Below are positions 25,825 through 33,772 of a DNA stretch of 64,000 nt, one piece after another. This DNA comes from Acidimicrobiaceae bacterium (GTDB lineage: Bacteria > Actinomycetota > Acidimicrobiia > Acidimicrobiales > Ilumatobacteraceae). The notes under the pieces were generated by a model. It saw nothing but the letters and a program-made list of their open reading frames with translations. It had not been told where the DNA came from and ran no database searches. Within the stretch, counting starts at the first letter, position 1; each line of letters begins with the position of its first letter. A program made the position numbers and the translations under genes. The stretch is from assembly GCA_947450115.1 (NCBI GenBank), contig CANFUE010000004.1, positions 1-64,000 on the forward strand. Direction: 5' to 3'.

Positions 25825-26936
25825 ATGCCGATGCGCTGAGCAAGAAGCTCGCGATGGTAGGTGGGGTCACCAAACATCAATTCGCTCGACTTTGCACGCT
25901 TGAAGTACAGGTGTGCTGGGTGTTCCCAGGTGAAACCAATACCACCGTGAATTTGAATATTCTCTGCTGTTGCGTGGAAATATGCTTCTGAGCAATAGGC
26001 CTTGGCAAGTGATGCAACCGAAGCAAGTTCCTCGTTCATTTCACTTGCACACCACATGCCGTAGTAAGCAGCTGACTTAGCTGACTCCACTTCAAGCAAC
26101 ATGTCTGCACACTTGTGCTTAATTGCTTGGAATGAACCAATGGGGCGACCAAATTGAACGCGCACCTTGGCGTACTCCACAGCCATTTCCAAAACTTTTT
26201 GCGCTCCGCCAACTTGCTCTGCAGCAAGACCAACAGCAACAAGGTCGAACACAGTAGAGAGAACTTTCCAACCAGAACCTTCAGCGCCAATGAGGCGAGC
26301 AGGTGTGTTGTTGAATTCAAGCTTTGACTGCTTGCGTGTTTGGTCCATGGTGGAAAGTGCGGTGCGGGTGAGGCCAGCTGCATCGCCGCTTACTGCGAAA
26401 AGGCTCACGCCCTTTGCTGTACGAGCAGCAACAATGATGAGCGACGCCGTATTGCCATCGATCACGAACGACTTTGTACCAGAGAGTTTCCAGTCGGAGC
26501 CTGAACCAGTTGCAGCCATCTGAATGCCTGCTTCGTCCCACTTGCCTGATGGCTCAGCAGTTGCCAAGGTGGCAATTGTTGTTCCAGCAGCGATACCTGG
26601 GAGATACTCTTTTTTCGCAGCTTCATCACCGCTGTGCAACAAGGTGTTGGCAGCAAGAACCACGGTTGCGAAATATGGAGCACACAAGAGTGCGCGTCCC
26701 ATTTCTTCGAGCACAACTCCGAGTTCGACGTAGCCGTAGCCAGAGCCGCCGTACTCTTCAGGAATGTGCAAGCCCTGGAGACCCATTTGCTCACCCATTT
26801 GGCTCCACACTGCTGCGTCGTAGCCATTGCTGGTTTCCATCTGTTCACGAACGGCACCCTCGGCAGATTTTGCATCGAGAAACGCACGGACAGTTTTACG
26901 GAGTTCTTCTTGTTCTTCACTAAAGGCAAAATTCAT
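25821..26936 (-). CDS. Acyl-CoA dehydrogenase family protein, atypical C-terminus
   Basis: 371 aa from ATG 26936 (MNFAFSEEQEELRKTVRAF), which is a better start than 26960. The middle-domain signature is degenerate (ATLATAEPSGKWDEAGIQ), and in the C-terminal domain IQIHGGIGFTWEHPAHLYFKRA is followed by KSSELMFGDPTYHR, where the usual GTxE loop with the catalytic Glu is absent. Such subunits occur in actinobacteria as partners in heteromeric acyl-CoA dehydrogenases. A CAGAAT box lies 6 nt before the ATG. No partner ACAD is adjacent. Confidence 0.85.
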   Translation of the reverse strand: MNFAFSEEQEELRKTVRAFLDAKSAEGAVREQMETSNGYDAAVWSQMGEQMGLQGLHIPEEYGGSGYGYVELGVVLEEMGRALLCAPYFATVVLAANTLLHSGDEAAKKEYLPGIAAGTTIATLATAEPSGKWDEAGIQMAATGSGSDWKLSGTKSFVIDGNTASLIIVAARTAKGVSLFAVSGDAAGLTRTALSTMDQTRKQSKLEFNNTPARLIGAEGSGWKVLSTVFDLVAVGLAAEQVGGAQKVLEMAVEYAKVRVQFGRPIGSFQAIKHKCADMLLEVESAKSAAYYGMWCASEMNEELASVASLAKAYCSEAYFHATAENIQIHGGIGFTWEHPAHLYFKRAKSSELMFGDPTYHRELLAQRIGI

Positions 26937-26980
26937 GGAGAGATTCTGCCCTACCAACACTGCACGACGCCACTCCTATT

Positions 26981-26998
26981 GTGTACACCTGTGTACAC
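26981..26998 (+). promoter_or_regulatory. Tandem palindromic operator of the vapBC-like operon
   Basis: GTGTACAC CT GTGTACAC: two identical 8-bp perfect palindromes separated by 2 bp, which together also form an 18-bp inverted repeat (arms exact, centre CT). The second copy overlaps a TACACT -10 box (26994-26999) that ends 6 nt before the antitoxin ATG. This is the expected place for an autoregulatory antitoxin or toxin-antitoxin complex. Confidence 0.8.
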
Positions 26999-27005
26999 TA
27001 ATGAG

Positions 27006-27302
27006 ATGACCACACAGCCACCTCGCCTTGGCACACGAGAACTGCGCCTTTCCCTGGCGAGTTCGCTGCGCCGCGCGGCGGCAGGAGAACGGATCGTGGT
27101 CACCGATGCGGGGCGGCCACTTGCGCAATTGGGGCCTCTCGACTCCCCTGGCCACAACAGCATGGATGAACTCGTTGCCCGTGGCCTTGTCATTGCTCCG
27201 CGGCGAGCACAAGGAAATCGGCCATTGCAGGCCCTAGTCGATCACCCCATTGACGTTTTCAGTGGAATGCGCCTCGACCAAATGGTGAGAGACCTGCGAT
27301 GA
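27006..27302 (+). CDS. vapB: Type II antitoxin, Phd/YefM-like (VapB)
   Basis: 98 aa. The N-terminal part has the Phd/YefM text GTRELRLSLASSLRRAAAGERIVVTDAGRPLAQLGPL, a DNA-binding and dimerisation domain, and the C-terminal part (about 50-98) is expected to wrap the toxin. The ORF track extends far upstream to 26634, but that stretch is antisense to the acyl-CoA dehydrogenase; ATG 27006 sits 6 nt after a TACACT box and just after the palindromic operator. Stop and toxin start overlap (ATGA). The symbol is used by analogy with the vapBC arrangement. Confidence 0.85.
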   Translation: MTTQPPRLGTRELRLSLASSLRRAAAGERIVVTDAGRPLAQLGPLDSPGHNSMDELVARGLVIAPRRAQGNRPLQALVDHPIDVFSGMRLDQMVRDLR

Positions 27303-27703
27303 CTCTCGTACTCGATACCACAGCGCTTCTTGCGTTACACATCACGTCACCCCACCACCGGGCAGTTGCTCAAGCCATGTCTGATGACCCCACATGGTGT
27401 GCGTCAGCAATGGCTCTTGCAGAATCGCTTGCCGGCATCGACCGTCTCACGGAAGAACCGTTCTTACGTGAGGAAATTGAAGATGCCATTCGTCGCACGT
27501 GGGACTACGTACACGTCATTCCTGTCGACCAGCGATGCATCGATGAAGCTTCTCTCATTTCACGCACGCAACCAGTTTCTCTTGGCTCTGCGCTTCATCT
27601 CGCAGCAGCACAACGGCTTCCTCGGCCAGTTTCATTTGCCACTCTCGATGCTGCGCAACTGACAGTGGCTCTCGGTCTTGGTTTCAACGTCATTTCTGCA
27701 TGA
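27299..27703 (+). CDS. vapC: PIN-domain toxin (VapC-like), active-site variant
   Basis: 134 aa PIN domain, normally an Mg2+-dependent RNase that cuts tRNA or rRNA. Expected acidic residues: Asp6 (LVLDTTAL), Glu42 (ALAESLA) and Asp117 (FATLDAAQ) are present. The fourth site, in the helix usually written DALHLA, reads SALHLAAAQ (Ser97), so one metal ligand is missing. The protein may still be active, be weakened, or use another residue. It is translationally coupled to the antitoxin. Confidence 0.85.
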   Translation: MTLVLDTTALLALHITSPHHRAVAQAMSDDPTWCASAMALAESLAGIDRLTEEPFLREEIEDAIRRTWDYVHVIPVDQRCIDEASLISRTQPVSLGSALHLAAAQRLPRPVSFATLDAAQLTVALGLGFNVISA

Positions 27704-27754
27704 ACATTTTCCACAATTCCGCAAAATACAGAGCACTTCTGCAAGACTCAACGC

Positions 27755-28390
27755 GTGAATAACGACGGCTCTCTCACCGACACTTTGCATTGGTCAAATA
27801 GCGACTTAGAAGTGCACAAAGTAGTAGTGGGACCATACGAGAACAATGTCTTCGTGCTGCGTTGCAAGGCATCTGGCGAAGGTGTGCTCATCGATGCAGC
27901 TAATGAACACGAACGCCTCCTTGAACTCTGTGAACAACTCGGGGTCAAGCGAGTGCTTGAAACCCATGGTCACTGGGATCACATTCAAGCAATACCAGCA
28001 ATGCGCGAAGCAGGCTATGAAGTTGCTGTAACCCGCGCCGATGCACCACGGCTGGTCGATGTGGGATACGACGTATTTCTTGACGATAAAGAAGTAGTGG
28101 AAATCGGTCGTTTACGTTTGCACACCATTCATAACCCTGGCCACACCGAAGGTTCCATCTCCTTCCATGTGGCAAATACGCCACTGTTATTCACGGGCGA
28201 CACATTGTTTCCCGGAGGCCCAGGAAACGCAACGTTCGAAGGTGGCGACTTTGCCACCATCATCGAGTCAGTTGATCAAAAACTTTTTGTATTTCCCGAC
28301 GACACCATTGTTTTGCCTGGCCACGGAACAAACACCACCATTGGAACTGAGCGTCCACACCTACAAGAATGGGTCGACCGAGGATGGTAG
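27755..28390 (+). CDS. MBL-fold metallohydrolase (glyoxalase II-like)
   Basis: 211 aa. Metal motif THGHWDHI (HxHxDH), then HNPGHTEGS, TGDTLFPGG and the terminal His in VLPGHGTNTTIG, all in the usual order for a dinuclear metallo-beta-lactamase-fold thioesterase. GTG start; AAGACT lies 6 nt upstream, so leaderless initiation is possible. Its 3' end overlaps the next gene. Substrate unknown; similar proteins hydrolyse glutathione- or mycothiol-type thioesters. Confidence 0.86.
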   Translation: MNNDGSLTDTLHWSNSDLEVHKVVVGPYENNVFVLRCKASGEGVLIDAANEHERLLELCEQLGVKRVLETHGHWDHIQAIPAMREAGYEVAVTRADAPRLVDVGYDVFLDDKEVVEIGRLRLHTIHNPGHTEGSISFHVANTPLLFTGDTLFPGGPGNATFEGGDFATIIESVDQKLFVFPDDTIVLPGHGTNTTIGTERPHLQEWVDRGW

Positions 28391-30102
28391 AAGAAATCGA
28401 AACCACAAAGCCAGAGCCAACGCTCTTCACCACTCGCTTTGTATGGGTAAGCGCATTCCTCACTTTTTGCGTTGCGGCGTATATTGCACTGCACGTTTAC
28501 GGACCCTCTGTTCGCCCTGACGAACTGGGTTTTCTCGTCAACGGGCAGCTAATCATTGGGCGAAATGAGACCCCCTTTAGTGAGGGGTTTCGTTCCTTCT
28601 ACCCAATCGGATTCAGTTTCGTTACCGCGTTTGCTTCGCTCATCGGCCGAACAATCTCTCGTGAATTTCGCATTACCTTGTTCTTTAACTTTGCATTCGT
28701 TGCACTCACCGCCCACACTCTGAGTCTTTTTACACGCAAATTCTTTGCGTTATCTCGCAGCTACTCCCGTGTGGTGGCTATTTCTGTTTCGCTCATGCCG
28801 CTCGTTGCCGCGAATGCACTCTTTGCATGGTCAGAATCACTGAACATCCTGGGTTTCACTGCTCTTATTTACTGGGCTTTCAACTATTGCACCGACAACA
28901 CTCGAAGTTCTGCAATTGCACTTGCGCTCATTGCCCCATTTTTGGCAATTACACACGGCCGATTCACATTGGTTTTACCTTTCACGCTGCTCCTTCTTGT
29001 CATCGCTCCTGTAACAACCAAATCATTTCGCTCATCAGTTAAAACCATTATTGGCTCTGCTCTGATGATGGCGCTCGCATACCTCGTTCTTGCAAAAGCA
29101 AACTTGTGGCTACGCAATCAGCTCTACCAAGGTGCCGCAGGTAAAGAAGGGCGGATGAAAGACAAGCTCTTGAATAGCGCCAACTGGGGGAATATCGTTC
29201 GTGCCTTAGGCGGCCAGAACTGGTACCTACTAGCCACTTCGTTTGGGCTGGCCTTTGTTGGTGCCATCATACTTTTCAAGTTATTTGCTACTTCACAGCG
29301 GCGCATACGTCCCGACCTCGCCATTGCATCACTTTTCACGCTGGGTGCAATTGGCATCGTTGAACTCACTTCTGCGCTCAATATGGTGAAAGTCATTCGC
29401 CCCGACCATGTTGTTTATGGTCGCTATTCCGGGGTAGTCGCACCCCTTCTGATTGCCATTGCAGTAAGTGCACTCGTCACTTCGCCTCGCCAAACACGCG
29501 CGCTGTGGTGGAAAAGTATTCTGCTCATTCCTTCCACAGCACTCTTTCTCATTATTTTAAGTCGCGGCGACGTGATGCACCGCATGTTGAAAAATGGTGA
29601 CTTCTTTGCTCGACCAAATGCCATCGGACTCGACTGGGCGATAAAAACCACTAAACCCAGCAGCCTTTTTGTATTAAGTGGAATCTTTGCTGTGCTTGCA
29701 ATTGTGATGTACTTCATTCATCGGTTTGCAGCAAAATCATTTATTCCCTTTTTCGTAGTCGTCGCACTTTTCTTTACTGGCTACACCATTACCCAAACCG
29801 TGCGGACCTATCGTGACTACCTCCCCAAACTAGTTCTCGACAATGAAGCCATTAATCGTGGCGCAAAAGTAGTGGGTTTCGACTCTGGGGCTTTTGGTGG
29901 ACAAAGCTTCTACGACTATCGATACCTCTTACATCCCGCTCAAGTAAGACGATTTGATCTTGTTTATGGTGTGCCCGATGACATCAACTGTTTCATCGGA
30001 GCAAAGGAACGTCCCCCTTACGAGGGGAATTGGGCAGTTGGGCCAAGCGAACCTTCAACGGGTCTCATTTTGTGGCTGCGTGACGGTCTAGATTCGTGTT
30101 GA
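28384..30102 (+). CDS. Polytopic membrane protein, possible GT-C glycosyltransferase
   Basis: 572 aa with about 11-13 hydrophobic segments (for example FVWVSAFLTFCVAAYIALHVYG, VVAISVSLMPLVAANALFAW, IALALIAPFLAI) and a soluble C-terminal part (about 500-572). The first loop after the first membrane segment contains RPDELGF, an acidic pair in the place where GT-C enzymes keep their catalytic Asp/Glu. No closer family could be named. It overlaps the MBL stop by 7 bp (ATG 28384; the ORF-track start is 28369) and is followed after 1 nt by a polyprenyl-phosphate glycosyltransferase gene. This pairing fits polyprenyl-phosphate-sugar synthesis and its use in a GT-C transfer (inference). Confidence 0.65.
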   Translation: MVEEIETTKPEPTLFTTRFVWVSAFLTFCVAAYIALHVYGPSVRPDELGFLVNGQLIIGRNETPFSEGFRSFYPIGFSFVTAFASLIGRTISREFRITLFFNFAFVALTAHTLSLFTRKFFALSRSYSRVVAISVSLMPLVAANALFAWSESLNILGFTALIYWAFNYCTDNTRSSAIALALIAPFLAITHGRFTLVLPFTLLLLVIAPVTTKSFRSSVKTIIGSALMMALAYLVLAKANLWLRNQLYQGAAGKEGRMKDKLLNSANWGNIVRALGGQNWYLLATSFGLAFVGAIILFKLFATSQRRIRPDLAIASLFTLGAIGIVELTSALNMVKVIRPDHVVYGRYSGVVAPLLIAIAVSALVTSPRQTRALWWKSILLIPSTALFLIILSRGDVMHRMLKNGDFFARPNAIGLDWAIKTTKPSSLFVLSGIFAVLAIVMYFIHRFAAKSFIPFFVVVALFFTGYTITQTVRTYRDYLPKLVLDNEAINRGAKVVGFDSGAFGGQSFYDYRYLLHPAQVRRFDLVYGVPDDINCFIGAKERPPYEGNWAVGPSEPSTGLILWLRDGLDSC

Positions 30103-30103
30103 T

Positions 30104-31006
30104 ATGGAAACGATCGCAAAAGAACTTGACGTCAGTGTCATCTTGCCGGTGTATAACGAACGCGGTCACCTCAAAGCCGAAATCGATCGAGTACGCACGG
30201 CGCTGAGCGCATCTTCTTACTCATTTGAAATCATCGTGATTGACGATGGCTCTAACGATGGCTCAGAACTAGACCTGCCGCTCATTCCCGATATTCGCCT
30301 CATCCGGCATTCAGTGAACCGTGGTTCAGGTGCTGCACGTCGTACCGGAACTCGAGCCGCGTATGGCCGCGTTGTGGTGTGGACCGATGTTGACATGACG
30401 TACCCGAACGATGAGATTCCCTGGCTTGTTGACCAGTTAGAAGGGTCCGATCACGTAGTAGGCGCACGGCGCACTGAAGAGGGAACCCTCAAACTATTGC
30501 GCATGCCAGCAAAGTGGTTTATTCGTAAACTTGCGAGTTACCTCACCGAAACCGATATTAAAGATCTCAATTCAGGTTTACGTGCTTTTCGTCGCGATGT
30601 TGCATTGCAATACATCCACCATCTGCCAAATGGTTTTTCGTGCGTCACCACCCTCACCATGTCGTTTTTAGCAAATGGCTACTCAGTCACCTACGTGCCT
30701 ATCGACTATTTCCCACGTGCGGGGCGTTCCAAGTTCCATTGGCTCAAAGACACTCGGCGATACATCTTGCAGGTTATTCGAATGACACTTTCGTATAACC
30801 CTCTGAAAGTTTTTCTCCCCGTCGGTGGATTCTTGTTTGTCATCGGTGCAGGAAAGCTTGGCTTCGATTGGACGAGACGAGACTTCCATTTATCCACAAA
30901 TACCCTGCTGGTCTTTTTTGCTACGCTTCAAGTGACAACTATCGGGCTACTTGCAGATCTTGTTGTGCGGTCTACCAAAACACCACAAAGCGTTGAACCT
31001 GTATAA
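30104..31006 (+). CDS. GT2 polyprenyl-phosphate glycosyltransferase (DPM1/GtrB-like)
   Basis: 300 aa. GT-A domain with VILPVYNERGHL, VIDDGSNDGSE, RGSGAARRTG and the metal-binding TDVDMTYP. LNSGLRAFRRDVAL is typical of dolichol-phosphate mannose synthase relatives. Two C-terminal membrane segments (about 235-255 and 268-288) match the GtrB type. Predicted product: polyprenyl-phosphate-hexose for use outside the membrane. Starts one base after the GT-C-like gene stop. Confidence 0.88.
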   Translation: METIAKELDVSVILPVYNERGHLKAEIDRVRTALSASSYSFEIIVIDDGSNDGSELDLPLIPDIRLIRHSVNRGSGAARRTGTRAAYGRVVVWTDVDMTYPNDEIPWLVDQLEGSDHVVGARRTEEGTLKLLRMPAKWFIRKLASYLTETDIKDLNSGLRAFRRDVALQYIHHLPNGFSCVTTLTMSFLANGYSVTYVPIDYFPRAGRSKFHWLKDTRRYILQVIRMTLSYNPLKVFLPVGGFLFVIGAGKLGFDWTRRDFHLSTNTLLVFFATLQVTTIGLLADLVVRSTKTPQSVEPV

Positions 31007-31036
31007 CTTCCTCGCACACCGAAAGGCGTCAGCCCT

Positions 31037-32821
31037 ATGCATGGAGTAATTGCATACACCGGAAGCAATGCAGAGCGATTCCAGCAACTATGTCGTGCAG
31101 CTGAACACTTTGGAGCGAACAAAGTAGATACGCGTAATATTGCTAACAACTGGATTGGCTCATTTGGCTCAGTCAATGTTGTTGCGACCTTCAGCGATAC
31201 AACTGGCGATGGTGTTGTATATGGCTCAGCTGCTTCCACTGTTCATTATCACTCTGAGAATTTCTTAGATGAAGCACCAGATGATGTAGTTGGTTGCGCT
31301 ATCCATCGCGAAGCTGGCCTCATCGTTGCAGCTAGTCGTGGCAACCATAAAATGTTTGTTCATCATCTCTCTGAGCACGAAATGATGGCCAGCAGTTCCT
31401 TATCGGTACTTGCCTATGCGCTACGCGACACCACCAGTATCGATAGAAGTTACGAAGACTTCGCACTGGGATTTGGTTTTTTACCAGGTGTCCACACGGT
31501 ATTTAAGGGAATCCAATCGCTTCCTCCAGGAACACGCTACTTTGCAGCAACTACCCACTCAGAGACAACCACCGCTTTCCCTGTAAGCGTTCCTCCGACG
31601 ACGAGTTTTGAACAAGCGATACCGCAGCTTTACGACCTGTTCATCAAAGCAGTAACAGAGCAAGCAGGAAATCGCACAAAGCATGCTGTCCTTCTCGGTG
31701 GATTCGACTCCATGCTGGTTGCAGCAACTTTAAGAAAACTTGGGCACGAAGTGCATACATACACTTTTTCTTTTGGAGACCCCAATTTTGAACAAAGAAA
31801 TATTAGTGAATTTGTCGGCTCTCTGGGTATCACACATCATCCAGTAGTAATTACCCCTGAACTCATTGAAAAAAATCTCCGAACATTTGGCTCACACTTT
31901 TATCAACTCGGTGCCCAATCTCACTATCAAATTCTTACTCTTATTGGGAGTCAACAAATTGCCAACGATGGGTTCAACGCAATATCCAATGGCGACGGTT
32001 GTGATGCCATTTTCCTGAGTTTCCCCACGGTTAATAGGCGTGCAACAATTTCTACACGAGTTGCCAATGCTCCTCATCTTTTGAAAAAACTCGCACTGCT
32101 CCCATTGCAAACTTCTTTAGCTGAAAGGCAACTCGGGCACGTTGGTCGAGTTATGCGCAGCGTGCTGAACAATGCATTGCTGCCTCAGCCTGCGCGTGGC
32201 CACCTCCCCACGCGATACCTCGACGACTACGCATTGTCGCGACTGCGCATCGGTGCACAACCCAAACAAGCCGAAAGAATGCTTACATTGCGTATGCGCC
32301 TCGCCGAACCCACTGCGCAGATGGACGCCCCACGAAGAGCTTTCAATGGCAATGGGCTTACCGCGCAAAGCAGGGTAAAAGTTGACGGTGCGGTATGCAC
32401 TACTGGCCTACCTCACTTCAGCCCCTACACACATCCAGAGTTTCGCGCCTTTGTCTCTTCCTTACCTATTGAATATCTTAAAAATCAAAATGATTCGCCT
32501 TCGGCAAAGGGTAAAGAACTCCTCGTTGCAATGGTGCGTCGCTACGACCTCTTGCCTGATCTCTTCATTGAACAACCCAAGCAGTCTCCCAGTGATTCAC
32601 CTGTTGATAACTGGTATATGACCTGCCTCAAAGATCAGATCATGAGCCAGATAAAAGATCTTCCTTTCACAGTGAATACGAAATACGTGAATACCATCTT
32701 GCGGAAAAAATACGCAGAAAAGTGGTACCGCAACAATGTTTCCATCGGCCATCACACGATGCAAGCCGTCGGTCTGCTCGCGTCATATGCCTCTTTCAAT
32801 CGATTGCTCCATGAAGAATAA
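31037..32821 (+). CDS. Asparagine-synthase-like protein with degenerate active sites
   Basis: 594 aa. The fold order is that of class B asparagine synthetase: an N-terminal glutaminase-like domain (1-170) and an ATP-dependent synthetase domain (about 195-590). The N-terminus is MHGVIAY instead of MCG, so the Cys nucleophile for glutamine hydrolysis is absent. The ATP pyrophosphatase loop, usually SGGLDS, reads LLGGFDSM at residues 219-226; a GDGCDAIF motif remains near 315. It lies between glycosyltransferase and flippase-like genes, so it may amidate a sugar acid or be a non-catalytic relative. Start ATG has GAAAGG upstream. Confidence 0.78.
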   Translation: MHGVIAYTGSNAERFQQLCRAAEHFGANKVDTRNIANNWIGSFGSVNVVATFSDTTGDGVVYGSAASTVHYHSENFLDEAPDDVVGCAIHREAGLIVAASRGNHKMFVHHLSEHEMMASSSLSVLAYALRDTTSIDRSYEDFALGFGFLPGVHTVFKGIQSLPPGTRYFAATTHSETTTAFPVSVPPTTSFEQAIPQLYDLFIKAVTEQAGNRTKHAVLLGGFDSMLVAATLRKLGHEVHTYTFSFGDPNFEQRNISEFVGSLGITHHPVVITPELIEKNLRTFGSHFYQLGAQSHYQILTLIGSQQIANDGFNAISNGDGCDAIFLSFPTVNRRATISTRVANAPHLLKKLALLPLQTSLAERQLGHVGRVMRSVLNNALLPQPARGHLPTRYLDDYALSRLRIGAQPKQAERMLTLRMRLAEPTAQMDAPRRAFNGNGLTAQSRVKVDGAVCTTGLPHFSPYTHPEFRAFVSSLPIEYLKNQNDSPSAKGKELLVAMVRRYDLLPDLFIEQPKQSPSDSPVDNWYMTCLKDQIMSQIKDLPFTVNTKYVNTILRKKYAEKWYRNNVSIGHHTMQAVGLLASYASFNRLLHEE

Positions 32822-32824
32822 AGT

Positions 32825-33772
32825 ATGAAAAAACTTGCCAGGAATGTGCTTTCTTTTGTTCTCGTGGCTCTTCTTTTCCTACTGGTGTGGCAACGACGAC
32901 ATGAACTCGCTCCCATTTTCAAAAACCCCTCGTCAGATCTTCTGCTTTTGGGTGCTCTCATTGTTATTGGGCATTTTCTCAATTCATCGGAGTTTTGGGT
33001 GGTCTACCGCGCCACGAACGTACGCATCGGGTTCTTCGAGAACTGGATGGTATTCACTTCAGGGTTGCTAGGAAACCTTCTACCCGGGCAAATGGGGACT
33101 CTTTACAAATTTCGCTACATGAAACAAGTCCATCACTTGCCCTATGCAAAAAGCGGAAGTAACTACGGCGCAAACCTCATTATCTCGCTCGGTTCGTCGG
33201 CAATTGTTGGCTTCATTGGTGTCTTCGGCAACAGAATCAGAGGTGGATCATTTTCATGGGTGATGCTCATTTGTTTTTCATTGCTCGGTATTGTTTGCAT
33301 CGCGACACTTCGGTTGTCACTTCCCACTTGGAAAGTATTACGCGGAAAACCAGCAAAGATTTTTTCTACCTTTAGCGAGGGCTGGGATGAAATACGTCGT
33401 AACCCACGCACAACCCTGCAAGTCATTGCCATTGACGTAACCAAATATCTCATCACCGCTTGGCGTTTCCAAATCGCTTTTGGTCTCCTTGGATTCCACC
33501 AATCCTTTTGGTACTTCCTCGTCATTGCGCCTGCAGCAGCAATTGCAGGGATCATCGCATTTACGCCTGGGGGTCTTGGCATTCGAGAACTTTTCATCAC
33601 AGGGACTGCAGTTGCGATGGGCTCGAGTTTTAATACTGGATTACTGGCAGCAACCACCGACCGCGGGGTCATGCTTGCATCTGCAGTAGTGCTGGGAAGT
33701 ATTGGCTTTCTCTACAGCGTCCCACGCTTACGACGCGCCACAACAACCCAACCCACCCCAACCGAGGTGTGA
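32825..33772 (+). CDS. Lysylphosphatidylglycerol-synthase TM-region family membrane protein
   Basis: 315 aa with about seven membrane segments. The text GLLGNLLPGQMGTLYKFRYMKQ and the C-terminal FTPGGLGIRELFITGTA are the conserved parts of the UPF0104 / LPG_synthase_TM family, which includes flippase-like proteins often found in polysaccharide gene clusters. It begins 3 nt after the Asn-synthase-like stop. Its last 61 bp are antisense to the convergent GT4-methyltransferase gene. Likely transports or positions a lipid-linked intermediate (inference). Confidence 0.82.
   Translation: MKKLARNVLSFVLVALLFLLVWQRRHELAPIFKNPSSDLLLLGALIVIGHFLNSSEFWVVYRATNVRIGFFENWMVFTSGLLGNLLPGQMGTLYKFRYMKQVHHLPYAKSGSNYGANLIISLGSSAIVGFIGVFGNRIRGGSFSWVMLICFSLLGIVCIATLRLSLPTWKVLRGKPAKIFSTFSEGWDEIRRNPRTTLQVIAIDVTKYLITAWRFQIAFGLLGFHQSFWYFLVIAPAAAIAGIIAFTPGGLGIRELFITGTAVAMGSSFNTGLLAATTDRGVMLASAVVLGSIGFLYSVPRLRRATTTQPTPTEV

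Noticed and set aside
26634-27005. Upstream extension of the antitoxin ORF
   Set aside because: Antisense to acyl-CoA dehydrogenase; the operator and -10 box place the start at 27006.
31037-32821. Lasso peptide cyclase
   Set aside because: Asn-synthase-like proteins occur in lasso clusters, but no precursor peptide, RRE or transglutaminase-like protease gene is nearby; the neighbours are glycan genes.
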